Shown piece by piece: positions 1-5,371 of a stretch of 5,371 nt of DNA. The stretch covers positions 1 to 5,371 of the forward strand of contig URQG01000140.1 in assembly GCA_900549895.1 (NCBI GenBank). The letters run 5' to 3'. The translations under genes and the position numbers were made by a program. This DNA comes from an uncultured Lachnobacterium sp. (lineage in GTDB: Bacteria; Bacillota; Clostridia; Lachnospirales; Lachnospiraceae). The notes under the pieces are model-generated. The model saw only the letters and a list, made by a program, of their open reading frames with translations, ran no database searches and was not told the origin of the DNA. Numbering within the stretch: position 1 is the stretch's first letter; the number at the start of each line of letters is the position of its first letter.

Positions 1-1
1 G

Positions 2-55
2 GAAATAAGGAATGCTGCAGAAGAGATTGTGTTGAAAGAATTGGTCTATATTTAA
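2..55 (+). CDS. 3' end of an upstream gene (partial)
   Basis: One frame is open from the window edge and ends in TAA at 53-55, encoding EIRNAAEEIVLKELVYI, a helix-like tail. The next frame stops at once, and the remaining one runs through the terminator hairpin. A hairpin terminator starts 8 bp after this stop, which is where a real gene end would put it. Seventeen residues are too few to name a family. The terminator suggests it is transcribed separately from what follows. Confidence 0.4.
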   Translation, partial: EIRNAAEEIVLKELVYI

Positions 56-62
56 AATGTGG

Positions 63-84
63 AAAGCTCCTTTGGGAGCTTTTT
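63..84 (+). terminator. Intrinsic terminator of the upstream gene
   Basis: AAAGCTCC (63-70) pairs perfectly with GGAGCTTT (75-82) around a TTTG loop, and the 3' arm runs into five T residues (80-84). This is an 8-bp stem with a T-tract, 8 bp after the TAA at 53-55. It would insulate the relic and bce module from upstream transcription. Confidence 0.75.
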
Positions 85-119
85 GCTGTTTATAAGATAA
101 ATTCTGTCGGAGCTTTTGA

Positions 120-190
120 CTTAATGATTTGATTTATAAAACTGGCAATGATACAATTGGCGTAATTTGTAAGAAAGCAGAGAAAATATG
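120..190 (+). pseudogene. Frameshifted N-terminal piece of response-regulator DNA-binding domain
   Basis: In the frame starting at 120, translation gives DLIYKTGNDTIGVICKKAEK and then stops at 189-191. This resembles the beta-sheet platform that opens an OmpR-family winged-helix domain (pattern: G-D-L-x-Y, N-D-T-I-x-V, G-K-K-x-E-L-T). It comes right before, but in a different frame from, the winged-helix ORF starting at 188. A small deletion near 183-191 would restore the joined domain. No receiver domain is visible further upstream, so a larger deletion probably lies between 85 and 120. The resemblance is by eye over about 20 residues. Confidence 0.4.
129..157 (+). promoter_or_regulatory. 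Possible sigma-A promoter before truncated regulator
   Basis: TTGATT (129-134) and TACAAT (152-157) are separated by 17 bp, giving reasonable -35 and -10 matches. A start near 164 would fall just before the 188 ATG. The elements overlap what looks like decayed coding sequence in an AT-rich stretch, so a chance match is quite possible. A better -35 (TTGACT, 116-121) has only a 13-bp gap to TATAAA (135-140) and is not usable. Confidence 0.25.
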
Positions 191-409
191 AGTGAAAAGC
201 TCCTTAGAGTGCTGTGTGAAAACAGAGGAAAAGTATTGAAACGGGAATATCTGATTGACGAGGTATGGCAGGGAGATACAGAGTTTGTGGATGCTCATGC
301 TCTGACTGTTGCAGTCAAACGCCTCAGGGACAAATTAGAAGATGATACGCAGAAGCCTGAATATATCAAGACGGTTTATGGAATTGGTTATACATGGGCG
401 GTGAATTAG
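188..409 (+). CDS. Truncated OmpR-family winged-helix protein, response-regulator remnant
   Basis: The 73-residue product is the C-terminal part of an OmpR/PhoB-type response regulator (Trans_reg_C family). It contains the end of helix 1 (KLLRVLCENRGKV), the segment LKREYLIDEVWQ, the recognition helix (HALTVAVKRLRDKL, about residues 37-50) and the beta-hairpin wing (EYIKTVYGIGYTW, about 58-70). Family members are about 220-235 residues; this one lacks the whole receiver domain and the N-terminal beta-sheet of the DNA-binding domain, so it has no phosphoacceptor Asp. The ATG is preceded only by a weak purine stretch, and an in-frame TAA lies at 170-172. The wing region differs from the intact regulator at 962, so it is not a recent duplicate of it. 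Most likely a relic; a short expressed DNA-binding protein cannot be excluded. Confidence 0.6.
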   Translation: MSEKLLRVLCENRGKVLKREYLIDEVWQGDTEFVDAHALTVAVKRLRDKLEDDTQKPEYIKTVYGIGYTWAVN

Positions 410-433
410 TAAGAACCTTTAAGAAAATGAAAG

Positions 434-469
434 ATGAATAAACAATTAAAAATACGTTTCATTGTATAG
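434..469 (+). pseudogene. Possible N-terminal scrap of a sensor histidine kinase
   Basis: ATG at 434 opens MNKQLKIRFIV and stops at TAG 467-469. The basic start followed by a hydrophobic run resembles how many membrane histidine kinases begin. It lies 24 bp after the stop of the truncated response regulator, where the partner kinase of a two-component operon would start. Eleven residues are weak evidence; position is the main argument. Confidence 0.3.
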
Positions 470-725
470 GAAAAGGAGAATTTATATGAATCGCTCGAAA
501 AAAGAATGGAGCCGTTACTAAAGCTACTCGGTGCAACGGAAATAATAAACTTCACAAGATAGAATTTGTGGATTTCTGCAAGTAATATCAAACAGTAAAA
601 TGGTCCATGAAAAAGATAGATGGCATATTTTATGATCGATTTATTGGGGGATTGTTGCCGTACCATTGGCTGTAAGCGTGATGCGGACGGTTGTGATGGA
701 AGTGTTCTGATCAGCTGGAATCAGA
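470..725 (+). other. Gene debris: short coding-like pieces in shifting frames
   Basis: No intact gene is visible on either strand. AAGGAG (473-478) with a 7-nt spacer precedes ATG at 486, encoding only MNRSKKEWSRY before TAA at 519-521. A second frame reads MEPLLKLLGATEIINFTR (506-562). The frame of the first then gives a hydrophobic, membrane-like stretch around WGIVAVPLAVSVMRTVVMEV (645-704), closed by TGA at 708-710. Intervening stops in all three frames, after a good ribosome site, suggest a degenerate gene, possibly for a membrane protein. The LLxLLGAT plus hydrophobic-helix order faintly recalls the C-terminal part of FtsX-type permeases; this is too weak to name it. Confidence 0.3.
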
Positions 726-754
726 TTGACCCGTGGAACAAAGTTATTTATAAT
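726..754 (+). promoter_or_regulatory. Sigma-A promoter, probably driving bceRS
   Basis: TTGACC (726-731, five of six consensus bases) and TATAAT (749-754, perfect) are separated by exactly 17 bp, the optimal spacing. Transcription should start near 761, giving a leader of about 200 nt before bceR. No TNACA-N4-TGTAA site is seen nearby, so this looks like a constitutive promoter for the sensor genes, in contrast to the weak, operator-equipped promoter region of bceA. Confidence 0.75.
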
Positions 755-760
755 TAAAGA

Positions 761-961
761 AAAAATCGAAGTCCGATGAAGCCGGAACAGTACTCGGCTT
801 ATTTAAAAGAAATCGTCCGAAAATCATAAAGACAGGCAAGGAGAACCGGGAATAATCATTCGTAAGACCAATATGAATAGAAGCGTGAAGGAAAACATTA
901 GGGGAAACATTGCGAAGAATGATGTGTTGATCGACGAAAGAAACACGAAGAGGAGTTAATC
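761..961 (+). other. Long untranslated leader of bceR
   Basis: This stretch lies between the inferred transcription start and the bceR ATG. It holds two short open frames without convincing ribosome sites: ATG 776-829, encoding MKPEQYSAYLKEIVRKS, and ATG 873-959, encoding 28 basic residues and ending two bases before the bceR ATG. A hairpin (AAGCCG 779-784 with CGGCTT 795-800, 10-nt loop) is followed only by TTATTT-like sequence, so it is at best a weak attenuator. GAAAACATT (891-899) is nearly repeated as GGAAACATT (903-911). I recognise no riboswitch. It may simply be the end of the gene debris captured as a leader. Confidence 0.4.
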
Positions 962-1633
962 ATGTATCGCATTTTTATCGTGGAAGATGATGAGATCATT
1001 GCCAAGACCGTAAAAAGTCATTTGGAAAAGTGGAATTACACGGTGCACTGTGTGGAAAATTTTAATGATGTGATGGCGGAGTTTGCGGCGTTTGATCCGC
1101 AGCTTGTGTTGATGGATATTCATCTGCCTTTTTATAACGGGTATCACTGGTGTACGCAGATCCGTCAGGTATCGCAGCTGCCGATCATCTTTTTATCATC
1201 GATGTCGGATGATATGAATATTGTGATGGCAGTCAGTATGGGCGGGGATGATTTCATTCCGAAACCGTTTACACTCGAAGTATTGACGGCGAAGGTGCAG
1301 GCCCTGCTTCGAAGAAGCTATGATTTCGCGGGGAGTGCAAGTGTTTGTGAGCACAATGGCGCGATTCTTAATCTTACGGATGCGACACTGATGTATGAGG
1401 AGCAGAAAGTGGAACTGACGAAGAATGAGCTTCGTATTTTGCAGACCTTGTTTGAAAATAAGGAGAAGATTGTTTCCCGTGATGCGCTGATGACGAAGCT
1501 TTGGGAGAATGATGAGTACGTGGATGAGAACACGCTTTCTGTCAATGTGAATCGTCTACGCAAGAAGCTTGCAACGATTGGACTTGAGGACTTTATTGTG
1601 ACAAAGAAAGGAATTGGTTACCGAATCGGATGA
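962..1633 (+). CDS. bceR: BceR-like response regulator (OmpR family)
   Basis: The 223-residue product is a cytoplasmic two-component transcription activator. The receiver domain (about 1-118) shows the acidic pocket E8-D9-D10, phosphoacceptor D52 in LVLMDIHLP, the switch Ser S79 in IIFLSS, and K101-P102. The winged-helix DNA-binding domain (about 128-223) includes LTKNELRILQTLFENK, the recognition helix TLSVNVNRLRKKL and the wing FIVTKKGIGYRIG. Length is normal for the family. AGGAG (951-955) lies six bases before the ATG, so the start is secure. It overlaps the kinase gene by ATGA and is followed by a BceAB-type transporter, which places it with BceR/PsdR/YxdJ regulators. Its expected target is the inverted repeat at 2697-2710. 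The symbol denotes the family, not a proven bacitracin response. Confidence 0.93.
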   Translation: MYRIFIVEDDEIIAKTVKSHLEKWNYTVHCVENFNDVMAEFAAFDPQLVLMDIHLPFYNGYHWCTQIRQVSQLPIIFLSSMSDDMNIVMAVSMGGDDFIPKPFTLEVLTAKVQALLRRSYDFAGSASVCEHNGAILNLTDATLMYEEQKVELTKNELRILQTLFENKEKIVSRDALMTKLWENDEYVDENTLSVNVNRLRKKLATIGLEDFIVTKKGIGYRIG

Positions 1634-2646
1634 AACGGATAGCGTCTTATATGAAAAGAAATCGCCTTTGGATGGCATGTACGGTACTTATGATGGCGTT
1701 TGCGTTGCTTTATATGTTCCTGATGCATGTTTGTGCATGGGATATTATGTATTTTGCAGGATTGGAACTATTCTTGTTTGTCATGTTATTTGTGAGTGGT
1801 TTTGCCGTCTATGTGGGGAGAATCCGAAAGTTGGAGGAAGCCGGGAATCATCTTAAAAATGAGAGTACTCTGATTCGGGAGAGTGGGGATATGATCGAGA
1901 ATCTTTATCAGGAAATGATTGAGGACGTCTCGATGAAGCGGAAGCTGGAAGCGGCAGCCTATGCAAGAAATCAGACGGAGATGCGCGAATACTATTCCAT
2001 GTGGGTACATCAGATTAAGACACCGATCTCTGCATTGCAGCTTTTGCTTCAGGTGCAACGGAATCAGATGGAGAACGGAGAACTGTTACAACAGCAGTCG
2101 GAGATGGAAAAAGAATTGTTTGATATTGAACAGTATGTCAATATGGCACTGCAGTATCAGAGGGTGAATACGCCGGGCAATGACTATGTACTTGAGAAAC
2201 TTCATTTAGATGAACTTGTGCGCGAGGTGGTTCGCAAATATGCGAAGATTATGGTACGCAGACGCATTCCGCTTCAATATGCAGGCTCGGATATTATGGT
2301 TACGACCGATGCAAAGTGGGTATCATTTGCAATCGAACAGATTCTTTCGAATGCGATCAAATATTCGCATGAGGGGCAGCCAATCAACATCGAGACCGTG
2401 CATGAGCCGGACTGGGACTATCTGAAGATTACGGATCACGGAATCGGAATTAAGGCGGAGGACTTAACGCGCGTGTTTGAGAACGGGTATACCGGTTACA
2501 ATGGTCATTCCGACAAGAAATCGACGGGAATCGGGTTGCATTTAAGCAAGCTCGTATTAAATAAGCTGGGACACAGCATCCGGCTCGAATCGGAGTATGG
2601 AATCGGGACGACGGTGTGGATCGGATTTCAAAAGATAAAGAAGTGA
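1630..2646 (+). CDS. bceS: BceS-like intramembrane-sensing histidine kinase
   Basis: The 338-residue product is a membrane sensor kinase for the regulator at 962. Two membrane helices (about residues 12-33 and 38-62) are joined by a very short loop, so there is no room for an extracytoplasmic sensor; this is the hallmark of intramembrane-sensing kinases that take their signal from a BceAB transporter. A charged linker (64-120) leads to the H-box YYSMWVHQIKTPIS with H127. The ATPase domain has the N-box EQILSNAIKYS (N241), G1 box D269-H-G-I-G, F-box region RVFENGYTGYNG (281-292) and G2 box TGIGLHL (299-305). All catalytic motifs are present and length is typical. The ATG overlaps the bceR stop with no strong ribosome site of its own, suggesting translational coupling. 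A second ATG at 1651 is a less likely start. Confidence 0.92.
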   Translation: MKRIASYMKRNRLWMACTVLMMAFALLYMFLMHVCAWDIMYFAGLELFLFVMLFVSGFAVYVGRIRKLEEAGNHLKNESTLIRESGDMIENLYQEMIEDVSMKRKLEAAAYARNQTEMREYYSMWVHQIKTPISALQLLLQVQRNQMENGELLQQQSEMEKELFDIEQYVNMALQYQRVNTPGNDYVLEKLHLDELVREVVRKYAKIMVRRRIPLQYAGSDIMVTTDAKWVSFAIEQILSNAIKYSHEGQPINIETVHEPDWDYLKITDHGIGIKAEDLTRVFENGYTGYNGHSDKKSTGIGLHLSKLVLNKLGHSIRLESEYGIGTTVWIGFQKIKK

Positions 2647-2693
2647 CAGGTTGTGTCTGAGAACGGAAAACGTGAATGGTGAAAATATGTGTA

Positions 2694-2713
2694 ATCTTAC
2701 AAACTTGTAAGAT
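2694..2713 (+). promoter_or_regulatory. BceR-type operator (inverted repeat)
   Basis: Nine-base arms ATCTTACAA and TTGTAAGAT form a perfect inverted repeat around AC. Its core TTACA-AACT-TGTAA (2697-2710) is an exact match to the TNACA-N4-TGTAA consensus described for BceR-like regulators. It lies between the kinase and transporter genes, centred about 60 bp upstream of the TATACT element at 2764. This is the expected place for transporter induction. Binding by the regulator encoded at 962 is inferred. Confidence 0.75.
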
Positions 2714-2730
2714 AGGAGGTCGAAATGTAA
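2714..2730 (+). other. Perfect Shine-Dalgarno followed by start-stop ATGTAA
   Basis: AGGAGG (2714-2719) is followed after five bases by ATG (2725-2727) and immediately by TAA (2728-2730). The same frame stays open after the TAA and reaches a further ATG at 2740, encoding MAGVSAFCYTSICKNETK and stopping at 2794-2796, just before the bceA ribosome site. This is either the ruined start of a small gene or a ribosome-loading element on read-through transcripts from bceRS. A transcript starting near 2776 would not include it. Confidence 0.35.
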
Positions 2731-2741
2731 GTTGAATCGAT

Positions 2742-2761
2742 GGCTGGCGTTTCGGCCTTTT
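2742..2761 (+). terminator. Weak hairpin with T-tract between bceS and bceA
   Basis: GGCTG (2742-2746) pairs with CGGCC (2753-2757), one pair being G-U, across a GCGTTT loop, followed by TTTT (2758-2761). It could terminate or attenuate read-through from bceRS into bceAB. The five-pair stem is short, so it may be chance. Confidence 0.3.
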
Positions 2762-2763
2762 GC

Positions 2764-2769
2764 TATACT
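2764..2769 (+). promoter_or_regulatory. Candidate -10 element of the bceAB promoter
   Basis: TATACT matches the -10 consensus at five of six positions and would start transcription near 2776. The bases 16-18 bp upstream (around 2740-2747) bear no resemblance to TTGACA, as expected for a promoter that depends on an activator bound at the upstream inverted repeat. It is the best -10 match between the operator and bceA. Confidence 0.45.
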
Positions 2770-2814
2770 TCCATTTGTAAGAACGAAACAAAATGAGAAG
2801 GAGCAATGGAAAAG

Positions 2815-3582
2815 ATGGCAATCTTAGAAGTTAGTAATCTGAAAAAGATATATACGACACGGTTCGGAGGCAATCAGATACAGGCATTGTCCAATATCAA
2901 TTTTTCTGTGGAACAGGGAGAGTATGTCGCGATCATGGGAGAGTCAGGATCGGGTAAGACAACGCTGCTTAATATTTTGGCAGCACTCGATAAGCCGACG
3001 GCCGGAGAAGTGCTGATCAACGGAAAGAATCTGGTATCGGTCAAGGAAAAGGAGCTGGCAACCTTTCGCCGGGAGCATCTCGGATTTGTATTTCAGGACT
3101 TTAATCTGCTGGATAATTTCTCACTGAAAGACAATATCTTTCTTCCACTTGTGTTATCGAGTGTTCCATACAAACAGATGCAGGAATGGCTGATGCCGAT
3201 CGCTATCAAGCTTGGAATCGATCAGATCCTTGACAAATATCCGTATGAGGTGTCCGGCGGACAAAAGCAGAGAGCGGCAGTTGCACGTGCACTGATCACA
3301 AAACCCGAACTGATCCTTGCGGATGAGCCGACAGGAGCACTTGACTCTAAGGCATCTGGTGAACTGCTGGAGTTGTTTAACCAGATCAATGAGGATGGGC
3401 AGACGATCCTTATGGTAACGCACAGTACCAAGGCGGCAAGTCACGCGAACCGTGTACTTTTTATCAAGGATGGAGAAGTGTTCCACCAGATTTATCGCGG
3501 CAATATGACGAATGAGCAGCTGTATGTTAAGATTTCTGACGCACTGACCGTTTTGACGACAGGTGGTGAGAAACATGAATAA
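2815..3582 (+). CDS. bceA: BceA-like ABC transporter ATP-binding protein
   Basis: The ATPase subunit of a peptide-sensing and detoxification transporter, acting at the inner face of the membrane with the permease encoded next. Counting from ATG 2815 (255 residues): aromatic A-loop around Y13, Walker A GESGSGKTT (42-50), Q-loop Q94, signature VSGGQ (146-150), Walker B LILADE with catalytic E171, D-loop around GALD (174-177) and H-loop H203. It belongs to the MacB/LolD-like clade. An ATG at 2806 would add three residues, but AGAAGGAG (2796-2803) would then be only two bases away; from 2815 the gap is 11 and the start MAILEVSNLKKIY fits the family. The 3' end overlaps the permease start by 8 bp. 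Expression is probably induced through the operator at 2694-2713. The symbol denotes the family. Confidence 0.92.
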   Translation: MAILEVSNLKKIYTTRFGGNQIQALSNINFSVEQGEYVAIMGESGSGKTTLLNILAALDKPTAGEVLINGKNLVSVKEKELATFRREHLGFVFQDFNLLDNFSLKDNIFLPLVLSSVPYKQMQEWLMPIAIKLGIDQILDKYPYEVSGGQKQRAAVARALITKPELILADEPTGALDSKASGELLELFNQINEDGQTILMVTHSTKAASHANRVLFIKDGEVFHQIYRGNMTNEQLYVKISDALTVLTTGGEKHE

Positions 3583-5371
3583 TCTGTATGTAAAGCTGGC
3601 GAAAACCAATATGAAAAACAATAAGCCGCTTTATCTTCCATATATACTCTCGGGTATTATGACGGTGGCGATGTTTTATCTGATCCTCTTTTTAAACGGT
3701 AACAAGGGACTCGACAAGATGCCGAGCGCGGGAAACCTTCGTATAATCTTTGCGCTGGGCGTTGGTGTAATGGGGATTTTTTCCTATATCTTTATTTTCT
3801 ACACGAATAGTTTTATCATCAAGCGCAGAAAACGTGAGATCGGTGTGTATAACATTCTTGGCATGGAGAAACGCCATATTGCGAAAGTACTGGGGCTTGA
3901 GACCCTGTTTGTTGCTTTGCTCGCAATCGGCGGGGGACTGGCATTCGGAATTGTATTCTCAAAACTGATACTCATGCTTCTGTATCGCATTCTTCAGTAT
4001 AAAGAAAGCATTATGTTCTCTGTGAACGGCTCCGGAATCGAACTGACTCTGGTTGCGTTCGGTGTTCTGTATTTTCTGACACTTGTGCATAATCTGATGC
4101 AGATCGGACTTGCAAACCCGATCGAACTGCTCCGTGGCAGCAATGTCGGAGAGAAGGAACCGAAGACCAAAGCGTTTAGTACCATCTTCGGGGTGGCATG
4201 TATTGCTATCGCTTACTATATTGCGGTTACGACGCAAAATCCGCTCAAGGTTCTTGGAATGTTCTTTATTGCAGTCGTATTGGTTATGATCGGAACCTAC
4301 CTGCTTTTTACCGCGGGGAGTATCGCTTTGTTAAAAGGTCTGCGCAGCAATAAGAAGTTCTATTATCATCCGAAGCATTTTGCCGCGGTATCGGGTATGA
4401 TCTATCGTATGAAGCAGAATGCGGCGGGACTGGCAAGTATCTGTATCCTTTCCACCATGGTACTCGTCATGGTGTCCATGACAGTGAGTATGTATGCGGG
4501 CGTGGATGATGAACTTGCGGCGCGTTATCCGATGGAGACTACATTGTACACCGGGTATTCGGATGTGAATGCTTTGCAGGAAGATTTAAAGAATGATGTA
4601 CCGGCAGAGAATGAGAAAAAAATCAGAAAGATTCTGGAAGATCAGAAGGTTTTCGCAGAAAATTTCCGGCATTATCAGTATGTGCATGTTTTGGCAGTCC
4701 GCGATAATGCGGACTTTACGTTGGCGGACCGGGTCAGTTTTGATGGACAGATGTCGCTTGTTAATCTGATCACGAGAGACAGCCTGATCCAGATGGACGA
4801 TGCATTTACGGAAACAGATGTTCCGAAGGTGCCGGAGGGAAAAGTAAACATTTACGCTTCAAAGGAATATAACAAAGACACGGTTACTTTGTTTGGACAT
4901 TCGTTTCCGGTTGCAGATTCGCATGTGTTTGCCTCCACACAGGATAATTATATGGCAAGCATGCTGGAGGACGATTATTACGTGGTTGTAGATTCCGAGG
5001 AGACACTGCAGAATCTGTTTGCCGATGCAGCGTCGATCCGAGGCAATCAGTACAACGATGTCATAGGGATTGACCCTGCGGGCACCGACGAGCAGAAAGC
5101 TGCATTCGGCGAAGCGGTCAGAAAGCAACTTGTGCCATCCAAGGAGGAACAGTCCGATGTGAAGGATTGCTATGTGGAGAGCCGTCAGGCAAATAGGGCG
5201 GGATTCTTTGCAATCTACGGTGGATTCTTCTTTATCGGTATCTATCTTGGAATCATTTTCCTTATGGTAACGGTTATGATCATCTTCTACAAACAGGTTT
5301 CGGAAGGGTATGAGGATAAGCAACGATACGAGATCATGGAGAAAGTCGGAATGAGCAACCGTGAGGTGAAG
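3575..5371 (+). CDS. bceB: BceB-like FtsX-family permease (3' end outside window)
   Basis: The frame is open from ATG 3575 to the window edge: 599 codons, against roughly 620-670 in family members, so the last membrane helices are missing. About eight membrane segments are visible: residues 20-41, 56-78, 107-137, 153-175, 201-218, 227-251, 284-306 and 543-571. A large extracytoplasmic domain (about 308-541) between the seventh and eighth is the BceB hallmark and is thought to govern peptide recognition. FtsX-type cytoplasmic coupling segments occur twice: KRRKREIGVYNILGMEKRHI (84-103), and YEDKQRYEIMEKVGMSNREV (579-598) near the edge. It overlaps bceA by 8 bp with only a GGTGGTGAG-like ribosome site, implying translational coupling. 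Family role: removes peptides from lipid-linked cell-wall precursors and reports flux to BceS. Substrate not deducible. Confidence 0.9.
   Translation, partial: MNNLYVKLAKTNMKNNKPLYLPYILSGIMTVAMFYLILFLNGNKGLDKMPSAGNLRIIFALGVGVMGIFSYIFIFYTNSFIIKRRKREIGVYNILGMEKRHIAKVLGLETLFVALLAIGGGLAFGIVFSKLILMLLYRILQYKESIMFSVNGSGIELTLVAFGVLYFLTLVHNLMQIGLANPIELLRGSNVGEKEPKTKAFSTIFGVACIAIAYYIAVTTQNPLKVLGMFFIAVVLVMIGTYLLFTAGSIALLKGLRSNKKFYYHPKHFAAVSGMIYRMKQNAAGLASICILSTMVLVMVSMTVSMYAGVDDELAARYPMETTLYTGYSDVNALQEDLKNDVPAENEKKIRKILEDQKVFAENFRHYQYVHVLAVRDNADFTLADRVSFDGQMSLVNLITRDSLIQMDDAFTETDVPKVPEGKVNIYASKEYNKDTVTLFGHSFPVADSHVFASTQDNYMASMLEDDYYVVVDSEETLQNLFADAASIRGNQYNDVIGIDPAGTDEQKAAFGEAVRKQLVPSKEEQSDVKDCYVESRQANRAGFFAIYGGFFFIGIYLGIIFLMVTVMIIFYKQVSEGYEDKQRYEIMEKVGMSNREVK

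Noticed and set aside
406..666. Reverse-strand 86-codon ORF
   Set aside because: Phe/Ser/Ile-rich product with no domain pattern, antisense to AT-rich debris, ending on the stop of the regulator relic; no ribosome site or partner gene supports it.
620..757. 45-codon forward ORF with a Cys-rich segment (CCRTIGCKRDADGC), considered as a peptide precursor
   Set aside because: No ribosome site, no leader or cleavage motif, and it runs through the -35 and -10 of the strong promoter; most likely chance or debris.
2806..2808. Upstream ATG as the bceA start
   Set aside because: Only two bases from AGAAGGAG; the ATG at 2815 has a workable distance and gives the usual family N-terminus.
2450..2821. 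Reverse-strand 123-codon ORF across the bceS-bceA spacer
   Set aside because: Overlaps the kinase ATPase domain and the operator; Pro/Ser/Arg-rich composition of a shadow frame.
3154..3621. Reverse-strand 155-codon ORF
   Set aside because: Antisense to the ATPase motifs of bceA and the start of bceB; no recognisable domain.
4859..5323. Reverse-strand 154-codon ORF
   Set aside because: Lies wholly antisense to the well-supported permease frame; the product is Cys/His/Ile-rich, typical of a shadow frame.
1..5371. CRISPR array, tRNA/rRNA genes, insertion-sequence ends or attachment sites
   Set aside because: No regularly spaced repeats, cloverleaf, rRNA-like stretches, transposase frames or terminal inverted repeats were seen on reading both strands.

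Overview
The window carries a BceRS-BceAB-type antimicrobial-peptide sensing and detoxification module on the + strand, truncated at its 3' end. Gene style, Firmicutes-type ribosome sites (AGGAG, AAGGAG), moderate GC and the BceA/BceB sequences suggest a Clostridia genome, probably Lachnospiraceae. This placement is an inference from sequence style; no database was searched.

Layout. Positions 1-84 hold the last codons of an upstream gene and its intrinsic terminator. Positions 120-725 look like decaying DNA. They contain the C-terminal DNA-binding half of an OmpR-family response regulator (188-409) with a frameshifted piece of its N-terminal beta-sheet just upstream, then an 11-codon scrap resembling a histidine-kinase N-terminus (434-469), then short out-of-frame coding-like scraps. 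A near-consensus sigma-A promoter (726-754) sits at the end of this debris and is the likely promoter of the intact module, giving a leader of about 200 nt.

Positions 962-2646 encode a BceR-like response regulator and a BceS-like intramembrane-sensing histidine kinase, overlapping by ATGA. A 168-bp intergenic region follows, measured to the preferred bceA start. It holds a match to the TNACA-N4-TGTAA operator described for BceR-like regulators, a perfect Shine-Dalgarno followed by a start-stop pair, a weak hairpin with a T-tract, and a -10-like element. Positions 2815-5371 encode the ATPase (BceA-like) and the FtsX-type permease (BceB-like, 599 codons present, 3' end outside the window), overlapping by 8 bp.

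How it works together (family knowledge): the BceAB transporter detects a cell-wall-active peptide complexed with its lipid target and passes this to BceS, which lacks a sizeable sensor domain. BceS phosphorylates BceR, which binds the inverted repeat upstream of bceA and raises transporter expression. The sequence agrees with each step: short-loop kinase, operator at the expected place, poor -35 at the bceA promoter, and a permease with a large extracytoplasmic domain. The peptide recognised cannot be read from the sequence. The system itself is a known type; the less explained parts are the upstream relics and the bceA leader.
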